A stretch of DNA of 15,496 nucleotides from ANME-2 cluster archaeon (GCA_023544495.1 JAMJFV010000032.1:1-15496), one strand, 5' to 3'; counted from the stretch's first letter, positions 6,184 through 13,477 are shown. The notes: a model not told the origin generated them from the sequence alone. Made by a program: numbers and translations.

Positions 6184-7813
6184 TAAGATTCTCTTATATT
6201 CTCTTTTTTTGATTGTATTTATGACAGGCATGTTTACATCTACGGCCGCCGCATACGAATCTATCGAAATTATCGGAACCGTCACATCCAACGGAGTTGG
6301 AGTCCCTTCAGCAGTTATTGAGATCAACAGTATTCAGGGAGTAGGTACTGAAGAAGAAAAGATGCTACACATAGGGGAGACTGTCACAGATGAGAACGGT
6401 AATTTCAGTTTCAAAACGGCTTCCATATCTCAGGACTATTTGGTCAACGTGTCATATCAGGATTTCGAGTACCACAGTATTGTCAAGATGCTTGAACCGT
6501 ACATTGAAATGGATCTTAGCGGTGAAATTAGAGGTACAGTTTCCCATGGTACTGACAAGCGAAACATGGGGGGCATAACTGTCAAACTTATGGATATTTA
6601 CGAGATCGCAAGCACCGTGACAAACGATGGCGGTGTGTTCTCGTTTGATAATGTTAACGTTAACGTTATAGGGGACTATCACACAGTAGTTTCGTATAAG
6701 GATGTGGCATATACAGGCATCATCGATTTCATGAGTTCGAACTCTTCGGAGATGAGAGCCAATGTTTCGATAAATGTGTTTGAATCTACGATCTCGGATG
6801 ATGTGATCAATGTTGTACAGGATCATGTGATATTATCACAGGAGCCGTCAGGGGTTTGGGTTGATGAGATCGTTGTTTTCAAAAATGTAGGCACTAATAC
6901 GTTTTTTAACCCTGACAGGGCATGGCTTGGAATACCACTTCCACCGAATGTCATTAATTTCCATACTGATTACATGGCCTGCTGCGTCACAAAAGACGAC
7001 GGTGTCGCTTGGATTGATCCGATGGAACCCATGATGCCTGGCGATACTCTGGATGTTAAGATATCATACCAACTGGATAGTGCAGATACATCATTCACAT
7101 TTACCAAAAATATACTATACGATACTTCCGGGATCTCAATACTTGCTCCTGTGCAATCCGGCCTTGATATTGAGAGCAGTACCAGTGTAGTGGAAGATAT
7201 GTCAGTGGGTGGAAATATCTATCGAACGCTGACGTTAATGGATCTTAAGACGAACGCCAAGATACAACCGCTAATAACAGGGATTAATGTCATTCCCAGT
7301 GACGATGGCGGAATAACTACAGGTAAATTTATAATTATATTGGCGGTGCTCGGTGCAATCGGTGCTGTTTCATATCCATTCTTAAAGAAGCACAAAATAT
7401 TGGGCAAACATGAAAAAGCAAAGAAAAGGCATCCAAATGCATATCCCACACGATCCTTTAGTGAACTAAATGCCGAGAAGATGGCTGTTTTCAGGATACT
7501 TCAAAAGATCGATTTTGATCTTGAGAACGGCCTGATATCAGAGGATGAGTATGAAACATATCGTGAAATATACGAACAAAGAGCAGAAGACGCCATCATG
7601 CAGATGAACGAGATGATCGAAGATATCGATCTCACCCTGCCTGTTGATGAGATATCTGAGATCGTGCAACACGTTGATGATCTGTATACGCTGGTGGATA
7701 TCGCTAATTCTGAGATGAATGGTGAGAAACGCGAGGAAGTGATTAAGATGATTGAAAAACGTATCTCTGAATTAAAAGCAAAAATGGAGATGGGGGGTGA
7801 GCAGATTGAATGA
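6176..7813 (+). CDS. Membrane protein with carboxypeptidase-regulatory-like domains and CcmI-like cytoplasmic tail
   Basis: A 545-residue protein with GTG start 6176 (GGTGA at 6166-6170, five bases before it; a frame-extending ATG at 6164 lacks such a site). After a signal peptide (to about residue 26), two beta-sandwich repeats resemble carboxypeptidase regulatory-like domains, roughly 30-110 and 115-190, each with a G-x-V opening and a D-x-G-x-FSF turn. A third beta-rich region (about 205-365) has a CC pair near 269. A membrane segment spans about 384-402, and a charged helical tail covers 430-545. The tail begins KIDFDLENGLISEDEYETY, like the segment of CcmI and related proteins that follows the membrane helix. 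CcmI chaperones apocytochromes in bacteria, so a receptor/scaffold role with the adjacent CcmF and CcmH-like protein is inferred. It overlaps the CcmH-like gene by 8 bp. Confidence 0.65.
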   Translation: MNNKILLYSLFLIVFMTGMFTSTAAAYESIEIIGTVTSNGVGVPSAVIEINSIQGVGTEEEKMLHIGETVTDENGNFSFKTASISQDYLVNVSYQDFEYHSIVKMLEPYIEMDLSGEIRGTVSHGTDKRNMGGITVKLMDIYEIASTVTNDGGVFSFDNVNVNVIGDYHTVVSYKDVAYTGIIDFMSSNSSEMRANVSINVFESTISDDVINVVQDHVILSQEPSGVWVDEIVVFKNVGTNTFFNPDRAWLGIPLPPNVINFHTDYMACCVTKDDGVAWIDPMEPMMPGDTLDVKISYQLDSADTSFTFTKNILYDTSGISILAPVQSGLDIESSTSVVEDMSVGGNIYRTLTLMDLKTNAKIQPLITGINVIPSDDGGITTGKFIIILAVLGAIGAVSYPFLKKHKILGKHEKAKKRHPNAYPTRSFSELNAEKMAVFRILQKIDFDLENGLISEDEYETYREIYEQRAEDAIMQMNEMIEDIDLTLPVDEISEIVQHVDDLYTLVDIANSEMNGEKREEVIKMIEKRISELKAKMEMGGEQIE

Positions 7814-8054
7814 ACAGATAGATGGAGCTGACGATACCCACATTTCAGTGAATAGAACCCCTGTGCCCAGTAGTAAAATGGCTGAAAAACACATGTTCAT
7901 GATGGTACTGTGTTGTGCCATTCCACTGATCGCTGTTGCAGTGTTGTGGTATATAGGAATCGGAGACAAGTATCTGATCTATGTTGTCATGCTACTATGC
8001 CCGATATTGCATTTGGTGATGATGCGCGGGATGCATGGCGGGACTGAAAAATGA
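7797..8054 (+). CDS. DUF2933-like small membrane protein
   Basis: An 85-residue protein with a soluble N-terminus of about 32 residues, then two hydrophobic segments (about 34-53 and 58-76). The end LLCPILHLVMMRGMHGG (residues 66-82) matches the signature of DUF2933 proteins, small membrane proteins with a CP-x-x-H and Met/His-rich tail. Cys68, His72, Met75, Met76 and His80 could bind copper or heme, but this is speculation. GTG 7797 overlaps the preceding gene by 17 bp. TTG 7806 is an alternative with a better spaced GGGGTGA five bases upstream, which would shorten the protein by three residues. Position in the ccmF run suggests a link to metal or heme supply. Confidence 0.7.
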   Translation: MSRLNEQIDGADDTHISVNRTPVPSSKMAEKHMFMMVLCCAIPLIAVAVLWYIGIGDKYLIYVVMLLCPILHLVMMRGMHGGTEK

Positions 8055-8110
8055 CAATGATGAATGAACCAGATATTGTATTATATTAAAAAATTACAGG
8101 TTGTGAATGT

Positions 8111-8593
8111 ATGAGAACTGAACTTTTGCTTGGAATTGTATTAATTGCTGTGATAGGCGGCGCTTTACTTTTGGTTGAGAGTGGATCGAATTCAAATGTT
8201 TCTGCGTCTTCAGATGCGGTCTTGATCGATCAAAATGAAAGAACGAACGATGAAGGTGCAGTAACTATAGCACTTAGTTACATGGATCCATCCCAGAGCA
8301 GCGAATACGGAGATGAAATTGCATTTGATACGACAATTAATACACATTCATCAGACATAAGTCAGTATCAGTTGGATAAATTATCTTATTTGGTTGATAG
8401 TAGCGGGAACAAGTACACCCCATCCGGGTGGGTTGAATCAGAGGGTTCAGGAGGACATCACAGGAAGGGTGTATTGTTATTTTCAGAATCAGATGACAGC
8501 GGTGCCGAGATACTTTCAAATGGAAAGTATTTCGAGATAATTGTAAAAGATGTTGATGGCATTCCTAAACGCACGTTCAGGTGGGACATCTGA
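8111..8593 (+). CDS. Membrane-anchored extracytoplasmic protein with GGHHR motif
   Basis: A 160-residue protein with one N-terminal hydrophobic segment (about 4-22), a Ser/Asn-rich linker and a beta-rich domain facing outward. The core runs from VTIALSYMDP through a histidine at 79 in NTHSSDISQYQLDKL to GWVESEGSGGHHRKGVLLF, with GGHHRKG at 114-120. I recognise this His-containing pattern as a recurring uncharacterised Ig-like family, but have no function for it. The conserved histidines suggest metal binding (inference). It begins 56 bp after the DUF2933-like gene. TTATATTA at 8081-8088 could be a TATA box giving a nearly leaderless transcript, so a minor internal promoter is possible. No good ribosome binding site is seen. 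Confidence 0.6.
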   Translation: MRTELLLGIVLIAVIGGALLLVESGSNSNVSASSDAVLIDQNERTNDEGAVTIALSYMDPSQSSEYGDEIAFDTTINTHSSDISQYQLDKLSYLVDSSGNKYTPSGWVESEGSGGHHRKGVLLFSESDDSGAEILSNGKYFEIIVKDVDGIPKRTFRWDI

Positions 8594-8664
8594 TCAAATA
8601 ATTAAATTCTTACGCATGAAACTGTAATATATTTATTCCAAAAAGAGTAAAAAGGTGAACTTTG

Positions 8665-9417
8665 ATGATAACCGAATCCATCCTGATGCTGGCATTTTTG
8701 GCCGGGATAATATCATTCCTATCCCCTTGTATTGTTCCTATGATAATGGTATATTTGAGCCTTATCACAGGACTGACCACGGATGAACTTGTTAGGAAAC
8801 AGGATCATGGTACCATTCGGAGAAATGTTGTTATCAATACCATCCTGTTCGTGATCGGTTTCTCTCTCATATTCATTCTTGCAGGAAGCGCTGCCGGTTT
8901 TGCGGGGTCGTTCCTTCGAGACTATGCAGATATCATGACAAAGGTCGGTGGTGTTCTTATCATACTTTTGGGTTTGTATGTATTGGGCGTGCTAAACATG
9001 TCCTTTATTAACAGGTTTAGCCCGAACCGCGATCCCTCTTCAGTAAACCCAATCGGGTATTCCGGATCATTTTTGGTTGGTGTATTTTTCGCTATATTCT
9101 GCTCGCACTGTATCGCACCAACACTTTACTCGATGCTGATATTTGCAGGCACGACATCATCCGCACAAAGCGGTGCCTTGATTATGGCACTGTTCTCGCT
9201 GGGACTGGCAATTCCGTATTTGATCCTTGCATTTGGGATCACGTCAGCGCTCGAACACCTTGAACGTGTGAAAAAACACATCAAGACATTCTCGATCGTT
9301 AACGGAATTATCCTGATAATCATAGGTGTTCTTATGCTGACTGGCAATTTCACCTATTTGGTGCAGATTGCAATGGAAATAATCCCATTCAAATTACCAG
9401 TGGGAATGAGTGTATGA
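8665..9417 (+). CDS. ccdA: CcdA/DsbD-family transmembrane thiol reductant transporter, copy 1
   Basis: A 250-residue protein with six hydrophobic segments. The CcdA family relays reducing equivalents from cytoplasmic thioredoxin across the membrane by a pair of cysteines. Here the first is in FLSPCIVPM (C22) and the second in FFAIFCSHCIAPTLY (C149), with an extra cysteine at 146 so that the second half has a CxxC. The ATG at 8665 is chosen over TTG 8662 because GGTGA (8654-8658) is six bases ahead. A TATA-like AATATATTTA lies near 8627-8636. The 3' end overlaps the next gene in an ATGA (4 bp). It is the only redox gene between the ccmF block and the paired unknown proteins, which it may serve. 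Confidence 0.88.
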   Translation: MITESILMLAFLAGIISFLSPCIVPMIMVYLSLITGLTTDELVRKQDHGTIRRNVVINTILFVIGFSLIFILAGSAAGFAGSFLRDYADIMTKVGGVLIILLGLYVLGVLNMSFINRFSPNRDPSSVNPIGYSGSFLVGVFFAIFCSHCIAPTLYSMLIFAGTTSSAQSGALIMALFSLGLAIPYLILAFGITSALEHLERVKKHIKTFSIVNGIILIIIGVLMLTGNFTYLVQIAMEIIPFKLPVGMSV

Positions 9418-9890
9418 ATACTAAATATGCAGGGATTGCCCTGATACTGATCGCTGCAATTTTATTTTTCTCTCCACAGGATGTGAAAATAGGAATATTC
9501 TCCGAAGAACTGGGGGACATGCAAATTGTAGATGACGTTGAGGATAATATTCCTGCAAATGAAGCAATAGATGTAGTTTTACGCAGATTCCCCTCGAAAG
9601 GCAGGTATTATGCAACGTACCAGAGTCACAATGATACTATGCAGATATGGGCAGAGGAATTTGATTCACATGATACCGCTTACGATGTGTTTGAGAATGT
9701 GAAGACGATACCATATCTTAAGGAATTAAACATCCCCGGAATGAAATCGCCTGTTGTACAGGTAAATGCGGTGGATGGGAAAACACAGTATTATTACCTT
9801 AAAAAAGACCGTATCTTTGTGGTAAGGTTCGAGAATAGTGATATGGATTATCAAATGTCAATAATCAAGGAAGTGATCACAAATGTCTAA
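9414..9890 (+). CDS. Membrane-anchored protein of unknown function, paralog A
   Basis: A 158-residue protein with an N-terminal hydrophobic anchor (about 5-20) and a soluble outward domain of about 130 residues without cysteines. I do not assign a family. It aligns by eye with its downstream neighbour. Shared points are a short strand ending Y-x(S/D) before IW-x-E or FW-x-SE, a helix holding A, a central I-x-G or I-P-G turn, then a G-x-x-x-YYY strand and a strand of DRIFVV or NRVYWI type. The two genes are therefore probably a tandem duplication. It starts within the ccdA stop (ATGA) and ends 8 bp inside the next gene, so all three are co-translated. A link to the CcdA is plausible, yet the lack of cysteines argues against a direct thiol role. 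Confidence 0.6.
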   Translation: MNTKYAGIALILIAAILFFSPQDVKIGIFSEELGDMQIVDDVEDNIPANEAIDVVLRRFPSKGRYYATYQSHNDTMQIWAEEFDSHDTAYDVFENVKTIPYLKELNIPGMKSPVVQVNAVDGKTQYYYLKKDRIFVVRFENSDMDYQMSIIKEVITNV

Positions 9891-10401
9891 AAGATCGGGA
9901 AATTTCAACCGGATGCATGCAGCAGGATTGCTGGTTGCATTGTTGCTGATAGTCTCTCCGCTGTTTCTTCAATTCACTGATAACGATGATTTCCCTGATG
10001 TGTTCATGGATATGCAGTTAGTTATCAAAAGCAGCGGTGATGCCGCTATAATTGACGTACAAACACTCCATTCAACGCAAAATATCGCACTTGATAATGC
10101 ATATATCCTAAAGTACAAGGATCCGCAAGGAAAGACTGCTACATTCTGGATATCAGAATCATCATCCAAAACCGATGCAACATTGTTGCTTGATGATATG
10201 AACCGTAAGATACCGGCCAGCAAGGTATTCACACTGCCGGTTGAGATGGACATTGAAGGTACGATGGTATATTATACGGAAGGCATCGGTGAGTTCCATT
10301 ATTACTATGCAAAGAGCAACAGGGTTTACTGGATCGCTTTGAGTGAAAAGGATGAAGGTGTGCGAATGGATGCTGTTGGAGTATCTTTGGAGTCGATGTA
10401 A
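9883..10401 (+). CDS. Membrane-anchored protein of unknown function, paralog B
   Basis: A 172-residue protein with a basic N-terminus, a hydrophobic anchor (about 14-30) and a soluble domain with no cysteines. It resembles the preceding protein: TATFWISESSSKTDATLLL here matches TMQIWAEEFDSHDTAYDVF there, and GEFHYYYAKSNRVYWIAL matches GKTQYYYLKKDRIFVVRF. The pattern suggests a small alpha/beta domain present twice in adjacent genes. GTGATC lies just before the ATG, inside the end of the previous gene (8 bp overlap). It is the last sizeable gene of the ccmF run; about 210 bp without a convincing gene follow. Function unknown. Confidence 0.6.
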   Translation: MSKRSGNFNRMHAAGLLVALLLIVSPLFLQFTDNDDFPDVFMDMQLVIKSSGDAAIIDVQTLHSTQNIALDNAYILKYKDPQGKTATFWISESSSKTDATLLLDDMNRKIPASKVFTLPVEMDIEGTMVYYTEGIGEFHYYYAKSNRVYWIALSEKDEGVRMDAVGVSLESM

Positions 10402-10424
10402 TTCTTTGAACAGGTGGTACAGAT

Positions 10425-10484
10425 ATGGCACTATTTGATTTTCAAAATATTGTCTACAATTTAATTAAAAATCCACCCAATTAG
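10425..10484 (+). CDS. Possible 19-residue small ORF
   Basis: AGGTGG at 10412-10417 is followed eight bases later by ATG 10425 and a 19-codon frame ending TAG 10482-10484. It begins 24 bp after the previous stop, the spacing of a further operon gene. The product (MALFDFQNIVYNLIKNPP plus one residue) is amphipathic and resembles nothing I can name with confidence. It may be a real small protein, the remnant of a decayed gene, or chance. Confidence 0.25.
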   Translation: MALFDFQNIVYNLIKNPPN

Positions 10485-10551
10485 CACATATTTTGAATTA
10501 TTCACTCTCCTCCTATACACATCAGTCGATAGTTTTATGTTTGGTATCAGG

Positions 10552-10596
10552 TTTACAACAACCGTAAAGTAGATATGCGTTTACGCCTACTGTAAA
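10552..10596 (+). promoter_or_regulatory. ccmE promoter with paired TTTAC-N7-GTAAA operators (site 3)
   Basis: Two exact TTTAC-N7-GTAAA repeats lie at 10552-10568 and 10580-10596, 28 bp apart (one base more than at the other two sites). The spacer has TAGATATG (10570-10577) in the TATA position. A start near 10600 would leave only the ribosome binding site GGTGA (10601-10605) and seven bases before the ccmE ATG. The rest of the 10485-10551 interval shows no other recognisable feature. Confidence 0.75.
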
Positions 10597-10612
10597 GTGC
10601 GGTGAATCTATA

Positions 10613-11023
10613 ATGAAACGAAAAAATAGGACAATCCTTGGTGTAGTAATAATCTTTGTACTGCTGGGGTATCTTGCAGTTAGCAGTTTTAGCAATTCCC
10701 TCTCATATTACATAACCATCAGCGAACTTAAAGATAAAGGCGAATTGGGATATGGTGAAACCGTCAATATCAATGGTTCTGTGATATTGGAATCTATAAT
10801 ATGGGAACCTGAAAATCAATTACTGAAATTCACGCTCACAGATAACGGTGAAACCCTGAACGTGGTCTATGAAGGCAGTTTGCCAAACAATTTCAGGGAA
10901 GCAACCTCCGTGGTTGTTACCGGACAATATTCAGAAGACGGAATATTCAGGTCGAACAAGATGCTTGTGAAATGCCCATCAAAATATGTAGCTGTTGATG
11001 TTGATGTGGAGGCAGTAAAATGA
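10613..11023 (+). CDS. ccmE: CcmE heme chaperone, cysteine-type (CxxxY)
   Basis: A 136-residue protein with one N-terminal membrane anchor (about 8-27) and an OB-fold beta-barrel. The CcmE pattern is clear: YYITISELKDKG, VNINGSV, LKFTLTDN, VVYEGSLPNNF, VVVTGQYSEDGIF, then MLVKCPSKY. The heme-attaching histidine of classical CcmE (in a KHDxxY context) is replaced by Cys121 in C-P-S-K-Y. This CxxxY form is known from archaea and some sulfate-reducing bacteria, and defines a variant System I. CcmE carries heme covalently from the CcmABC machinery to CcmF. It starts right after GGTGA and the site 3 promoter, away from ccmF but under the same motif. The end overlaps the next gene by 4 bp (ATGA). 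Confidence 0.93.
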   Translation: MKRKNRTILGVVIIFVLLGYLAVSSFSNSLSYYITISELKDKGELGYGETVNINGSVILESIIWEPENQLLKFTLTDNGETLNVVYEGSLPNNFREATSVVVTGQYSEDGIFRSNKMLVKCPSKYVAVDVDVEAVK

Positions 11024-11535
11024 CCAAATCCTCCACGACTTTTTTATTGATATTCGGAATTCCGCTGTTGTTCCTAGCAGTAATTGCATCAGCCCAGTCA
11101 GCCGGATGGATACCAAACGAGCAATCCTCATTAGAAGATAACGTTGAAAGCGTACTTCTTTCAGATGGTGAGATGCTTAAGTTAGGCAAACTCAATTTTT
11201 ATACATCACTTGACAGAGGGCTTGAAAAGGCGAACGAGAGCGAGAAAATGGTCTTTGTTTATTTCAGGTCAGAATCATGCGGATGGTGCAAGAAATTCGA
11301 GGCTGAATCCTTCACTGACATACGTATTATCAAAATTTTGAACGAGAATTTTGAACTCGTAACTCTGGACACTGTCAAACAGCAAGAACTTGCTATCAGT
11401 ATGAGAGTGCGAGGCACCCCCACAGAAGTATTCTTAAAACCCGATGGGACTGAGTTAAAAGACGCAAGAATTCCTGGTTATGTTGATGCAGATATATTTT
11501 TGAAATCATTGAATGAAATTATTGACACGAAGTGA
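11020..11535 (+). CDS. Membrane-anchored thioredoxin-fold protein with CGWC active site
   Basis: A 171-residue protein with an N-terminal signal or anchor (about 7-26) and one thioredoxin-like domain. The active site is SCGWCKKFE (C87, C90) and the cis-proline loop is RGTPTEVF (P134). It resembles the thioredoxin_7/DsbD-gamma/SoxW type, in which FxxExxC-type helices follow the active site. In a cytochrome c cluster it most likely reduces apocytochrome or CxCGC-protein disulfides, playing the part of CcmG/ResA, and would be recharged by a CcdA. It starts in the ccmE stop and its stop lies just before the PCYCGC gene. A paralog is at 14925-15443 with the same LDxGL, ESFTD/ETLTD and PGYVDA landmarks. 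Confidence 0.85.
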   Translation: MTKSSTTFLLIFGIPLLFLAVIASAQSAGWIPNEQSSLEDNVESVLLSDGEMLKLGKLNFYTSLDRGLEKANESEKMVFVYFRSESCGWCKKFEAESFTDIRIIKILNENFELVTLDTVKQQELAISMRVRGTPTEVFLKPDGTELKDARIPGYVDADIFLKSLNEIIDTK

Positions 11536-11540
11536 TTACA

Positions 11541-12731
11541 ATGGCAAAGAAGAGAACAAGAAAATACACAAAGAAAAAGCAAGACAAATCCCCGATCAAT
11601 AAACAGATTATTTTGATCGTGGTTGTTGTAATGTTATCTGCCGGGATTTTTGTTGGTCTTGGCGGAAGCAATAATGGTACTGATGATGACGAGTCTTCAA
11701 CATCTTCATTGGATCTGCCGGGATTTGCATACTCAACACCACTATCCCTTAAAGCATACGAATACACGACACTAAACCCGGAGATCATTGACCAGGTCCC
11801 ATGTTATTGCGGATGCGGTGGAATGGGCCACATGAGCCTTAAGAACTGTTACATCTGGGATGACGGGGAATACGATAACCATGCATCCCAGTGTGATATC
11901 TGTGTAGGCGAGGTCATCAAAGTAAAGAAGATGTATGAAGATGGTTTGTCTCTTGAAGAGATTCGAGCAAAAATTGATGTGGAATACCGCAAATACGGTC
12001 CTGCCGGTGGATATCGTGAGGGTTCTTCAATAGTCACAGCGCCTGTTGTTGACCTGTCCGGATTGTCACTTACTGAAGATTTCAACTCACTTAGCGATGG
12101 GTTGAAAATGACACCATATGGTCTCAACTGGGCAAGGTTCATTAATGTAAAATCAATTGCGGGGACATCATTGGAGTCTTATGCATCTGAAATGGTACAG
12201 CCAACCAGCTTCTACGGTACACCCGTGATCGGAATGTTAAGTGCAGACTACAGTGCGACTTCATGGATCGAATTGCATGACATTGGAAGAACCGATGTTA
12301 CTATACAGCCAAGGAATGGGGATGGCATGTTAAACATTGTAACCGGCAGACCGTTCATCTATGGTCATTCCGGTAATGTTGCCCGAACTATTGAACTTTT
12401 GGGAGATGTTGAACAATCGTCATATCCTAAATATCAATCCTTACTTGTAGCGGTTGACGATGAGAGTTATGACATTGGATCGGTTACGACGGAGATTAGC
12501 ATGTTCTCTGACATGAAATATACCGGACTGAAAGCACTTGATAATGGAAATATTGAGAAGGTTGTGGCATATCATGTAACAGACGAAGTATCAATTCCAC
12601 GTTCGATCTATGATGCACAAAAAACAGGTGCTGCTCGCGGGTTTGATACGTATGAAGTGACCCTGGACAGTGATGTCTTGGTAATCAGGCTGGTAGCAGA
12701 CTTGTCCACTGTTCTGAACGAGAATGTGTAA
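11541..12731 (+). CDS. PCYCGC-motif protein with long unknown C-terminal domain
   Basis: A 396-residue protein: a Lys/Arg-rich cytoplasmic start, a membrane anchor at about 22-40, an acidic Ser/Asp linker and a cysteine domain at about 75-155. The domain has PCYCGCGGMGH (C88, C90, C92, H97), C103, H114, and C118/C121 in CDIC, as in the PCYCGC family of unknown function. It then runs into a helix ending GLSLEEIRAKID and YRKYG, the same order as the CcmH-like protein at 5626. The remaining 230 residues form a mixed alpha/beta domain without cysteines that I cannot place. ATG 11541 is preferred over GTG 11532 because AGTGAT lies just before it. A metal- or disulfide-carrying partner of the flanking thioredoxin and CcdA is inferred. 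Confidence 0.75.
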   Translation: MAKKRTRKYTKKKQDKSPINKQIILIVVVVMLSAGIFVGLGGSNNGTDDDESSTSSLDLPGFAYSTPLSLKAYEYTTLNPEIIDQVPCYCGCGGMGHMSLKNCYIWDDGEYDNHASQCDICVGEVIKVKKMYEDGLSLEEIRAKIDVEYRKYGPAGGYREGSSIVTAPVVDLSGLSLTEDFNSLSDGLKMTPYGLNWARFINVKSIAGTSLESYASEMVQPTSFYGTPVIGMLSADYSATSWIELHDIGRTDVTIQPRNGDGMLNIVTGRPFIYGHSGNVARTIELLGDVEQSSYPKYQSLLVAVDDESYDIGSVTTEISMFSDMKYTGLKALDNGNIEKVVAYHVTDEVSIPRSIYDAQKTGAARGFDTYEVTLDSDVLVIRLVADLSTVLNENV

Positions 12732-12757
12732 AGACATGGTACGGAGATAAAAAAAAC

Positions 12758-13477
12758 GTGGAATCACCATCGATAGTGCTGGCATTTATTGCAGGGCTTT
12801 TAACAGTAATTACGCCCTGCATTTTGCCGATATTGCCTGCAATGCTCGCAGGCTCATCAGGGGGCCGCTTTCGCCCTGTTGCAATAGTTGCAGGTATGTC
12901 TTTGACATTCACGTTGATGGGCGTGGCAATTTCTGCTGTTGGTGCAGTCTTTGCACCATTCGAGTCCGTACTTCGATGGTTCTCACTTCTATTCATCATT
13001 GGGATGGGGGCTGTACTTTATGACGATGATATCAACAGCATATTTGTGAAGATCACAAGCCGTTTATCGCAGTCAGTAAGTGAAAGTTTTGGTAGTATTG
13101 TTCCTAAAAGGTTCAAATCTAAAAACGAAGATGGACTTTTTGGCGCTTTCACGCTCGGCATGTCACTTGGTGTCCTGTGGATACCCTGTGTTGGTCCTAT
13201 ACTTGGTTCGATACTGGCGCTTGTTGGTTTTGGCGGCAATGTGACATATGGTGCAGTGCTGTTGCTTACGTATTCGATAGGGGTTAGCATTCCTATGTTA
13301 TTGATAGCATATTTCGGCAAATCGGTATCCGGCAGGATACAGTGGTTTGCAAGAAATGGGTCTCGGCTTAAGAAAATGTCAGGAGCTGCATTGATGCTTG
13401 TAGGACTTGCGATGTTGTTTGGTGTTGACAAGATGCTTCAAGCAATACTGTTGCCGTATTTCCCATTGTATTTCTAA
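12758..13477 (+). CDS. ccdA: CcdA/DsbD-family transmembrane thiol reductant transporter, copy 2
   Basis: A 239-residue protein with six hydrophobic segments. The paired cysteines are in the family context: TPCILPILPAML (C21) and WIPCVGPILGS (C144), both with proline neighbours. This is a more classical CcdA than the copy at 8665, which has HCIAP. Electrons from cytoplasmic thioredoxin would pass to the adjacent CGWC protein or the PCYCGC protein. GTG 12758 is used as start with GGAGAT nine bases upstream; no in-frame ATG lies nearer that site. It is 26 bp after the PCYCGC gene and 13 bp before the polyferredoxin, so it is in the same transcript. The central loop (about 108-126) is basic and long. 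Confidence 0.9.
   Translation: MESPSIVLAFIAGLLTVITPCILPILPAMLAGSSGGRFRPVAIVAGMSLTFTLMGVAISAVGAVFAPFESVLRWFSLLFIIGMGAVLYDDDINSIFVKITSRLSQSVSESFGSIVPKRFKSKNEDGLFGAFTLGMSLGVLWIPCVGPILGSILALVGFGGNVTYGAVLLLTYSIGVSIPMLLIAYFGKSVSGRIQWFARNGSRLKKMSGAALMLVGLAMLFGVDKMLQAILLPYFPLYF

Noticed and set aside
6653..6666. A short GTTAAC-type palindromic repeat that could be an operator.
   Set aside because: It is inside a coding region where it simply encodes alternating Val and Asn, and it does not match the three operator sites.
8051..8089. A 12-codon frame starting in an ATGA overlap after the DUF2933-like gene.
   Set aside because: It is very short, has no clear ribosome site of its own and looks like chance.
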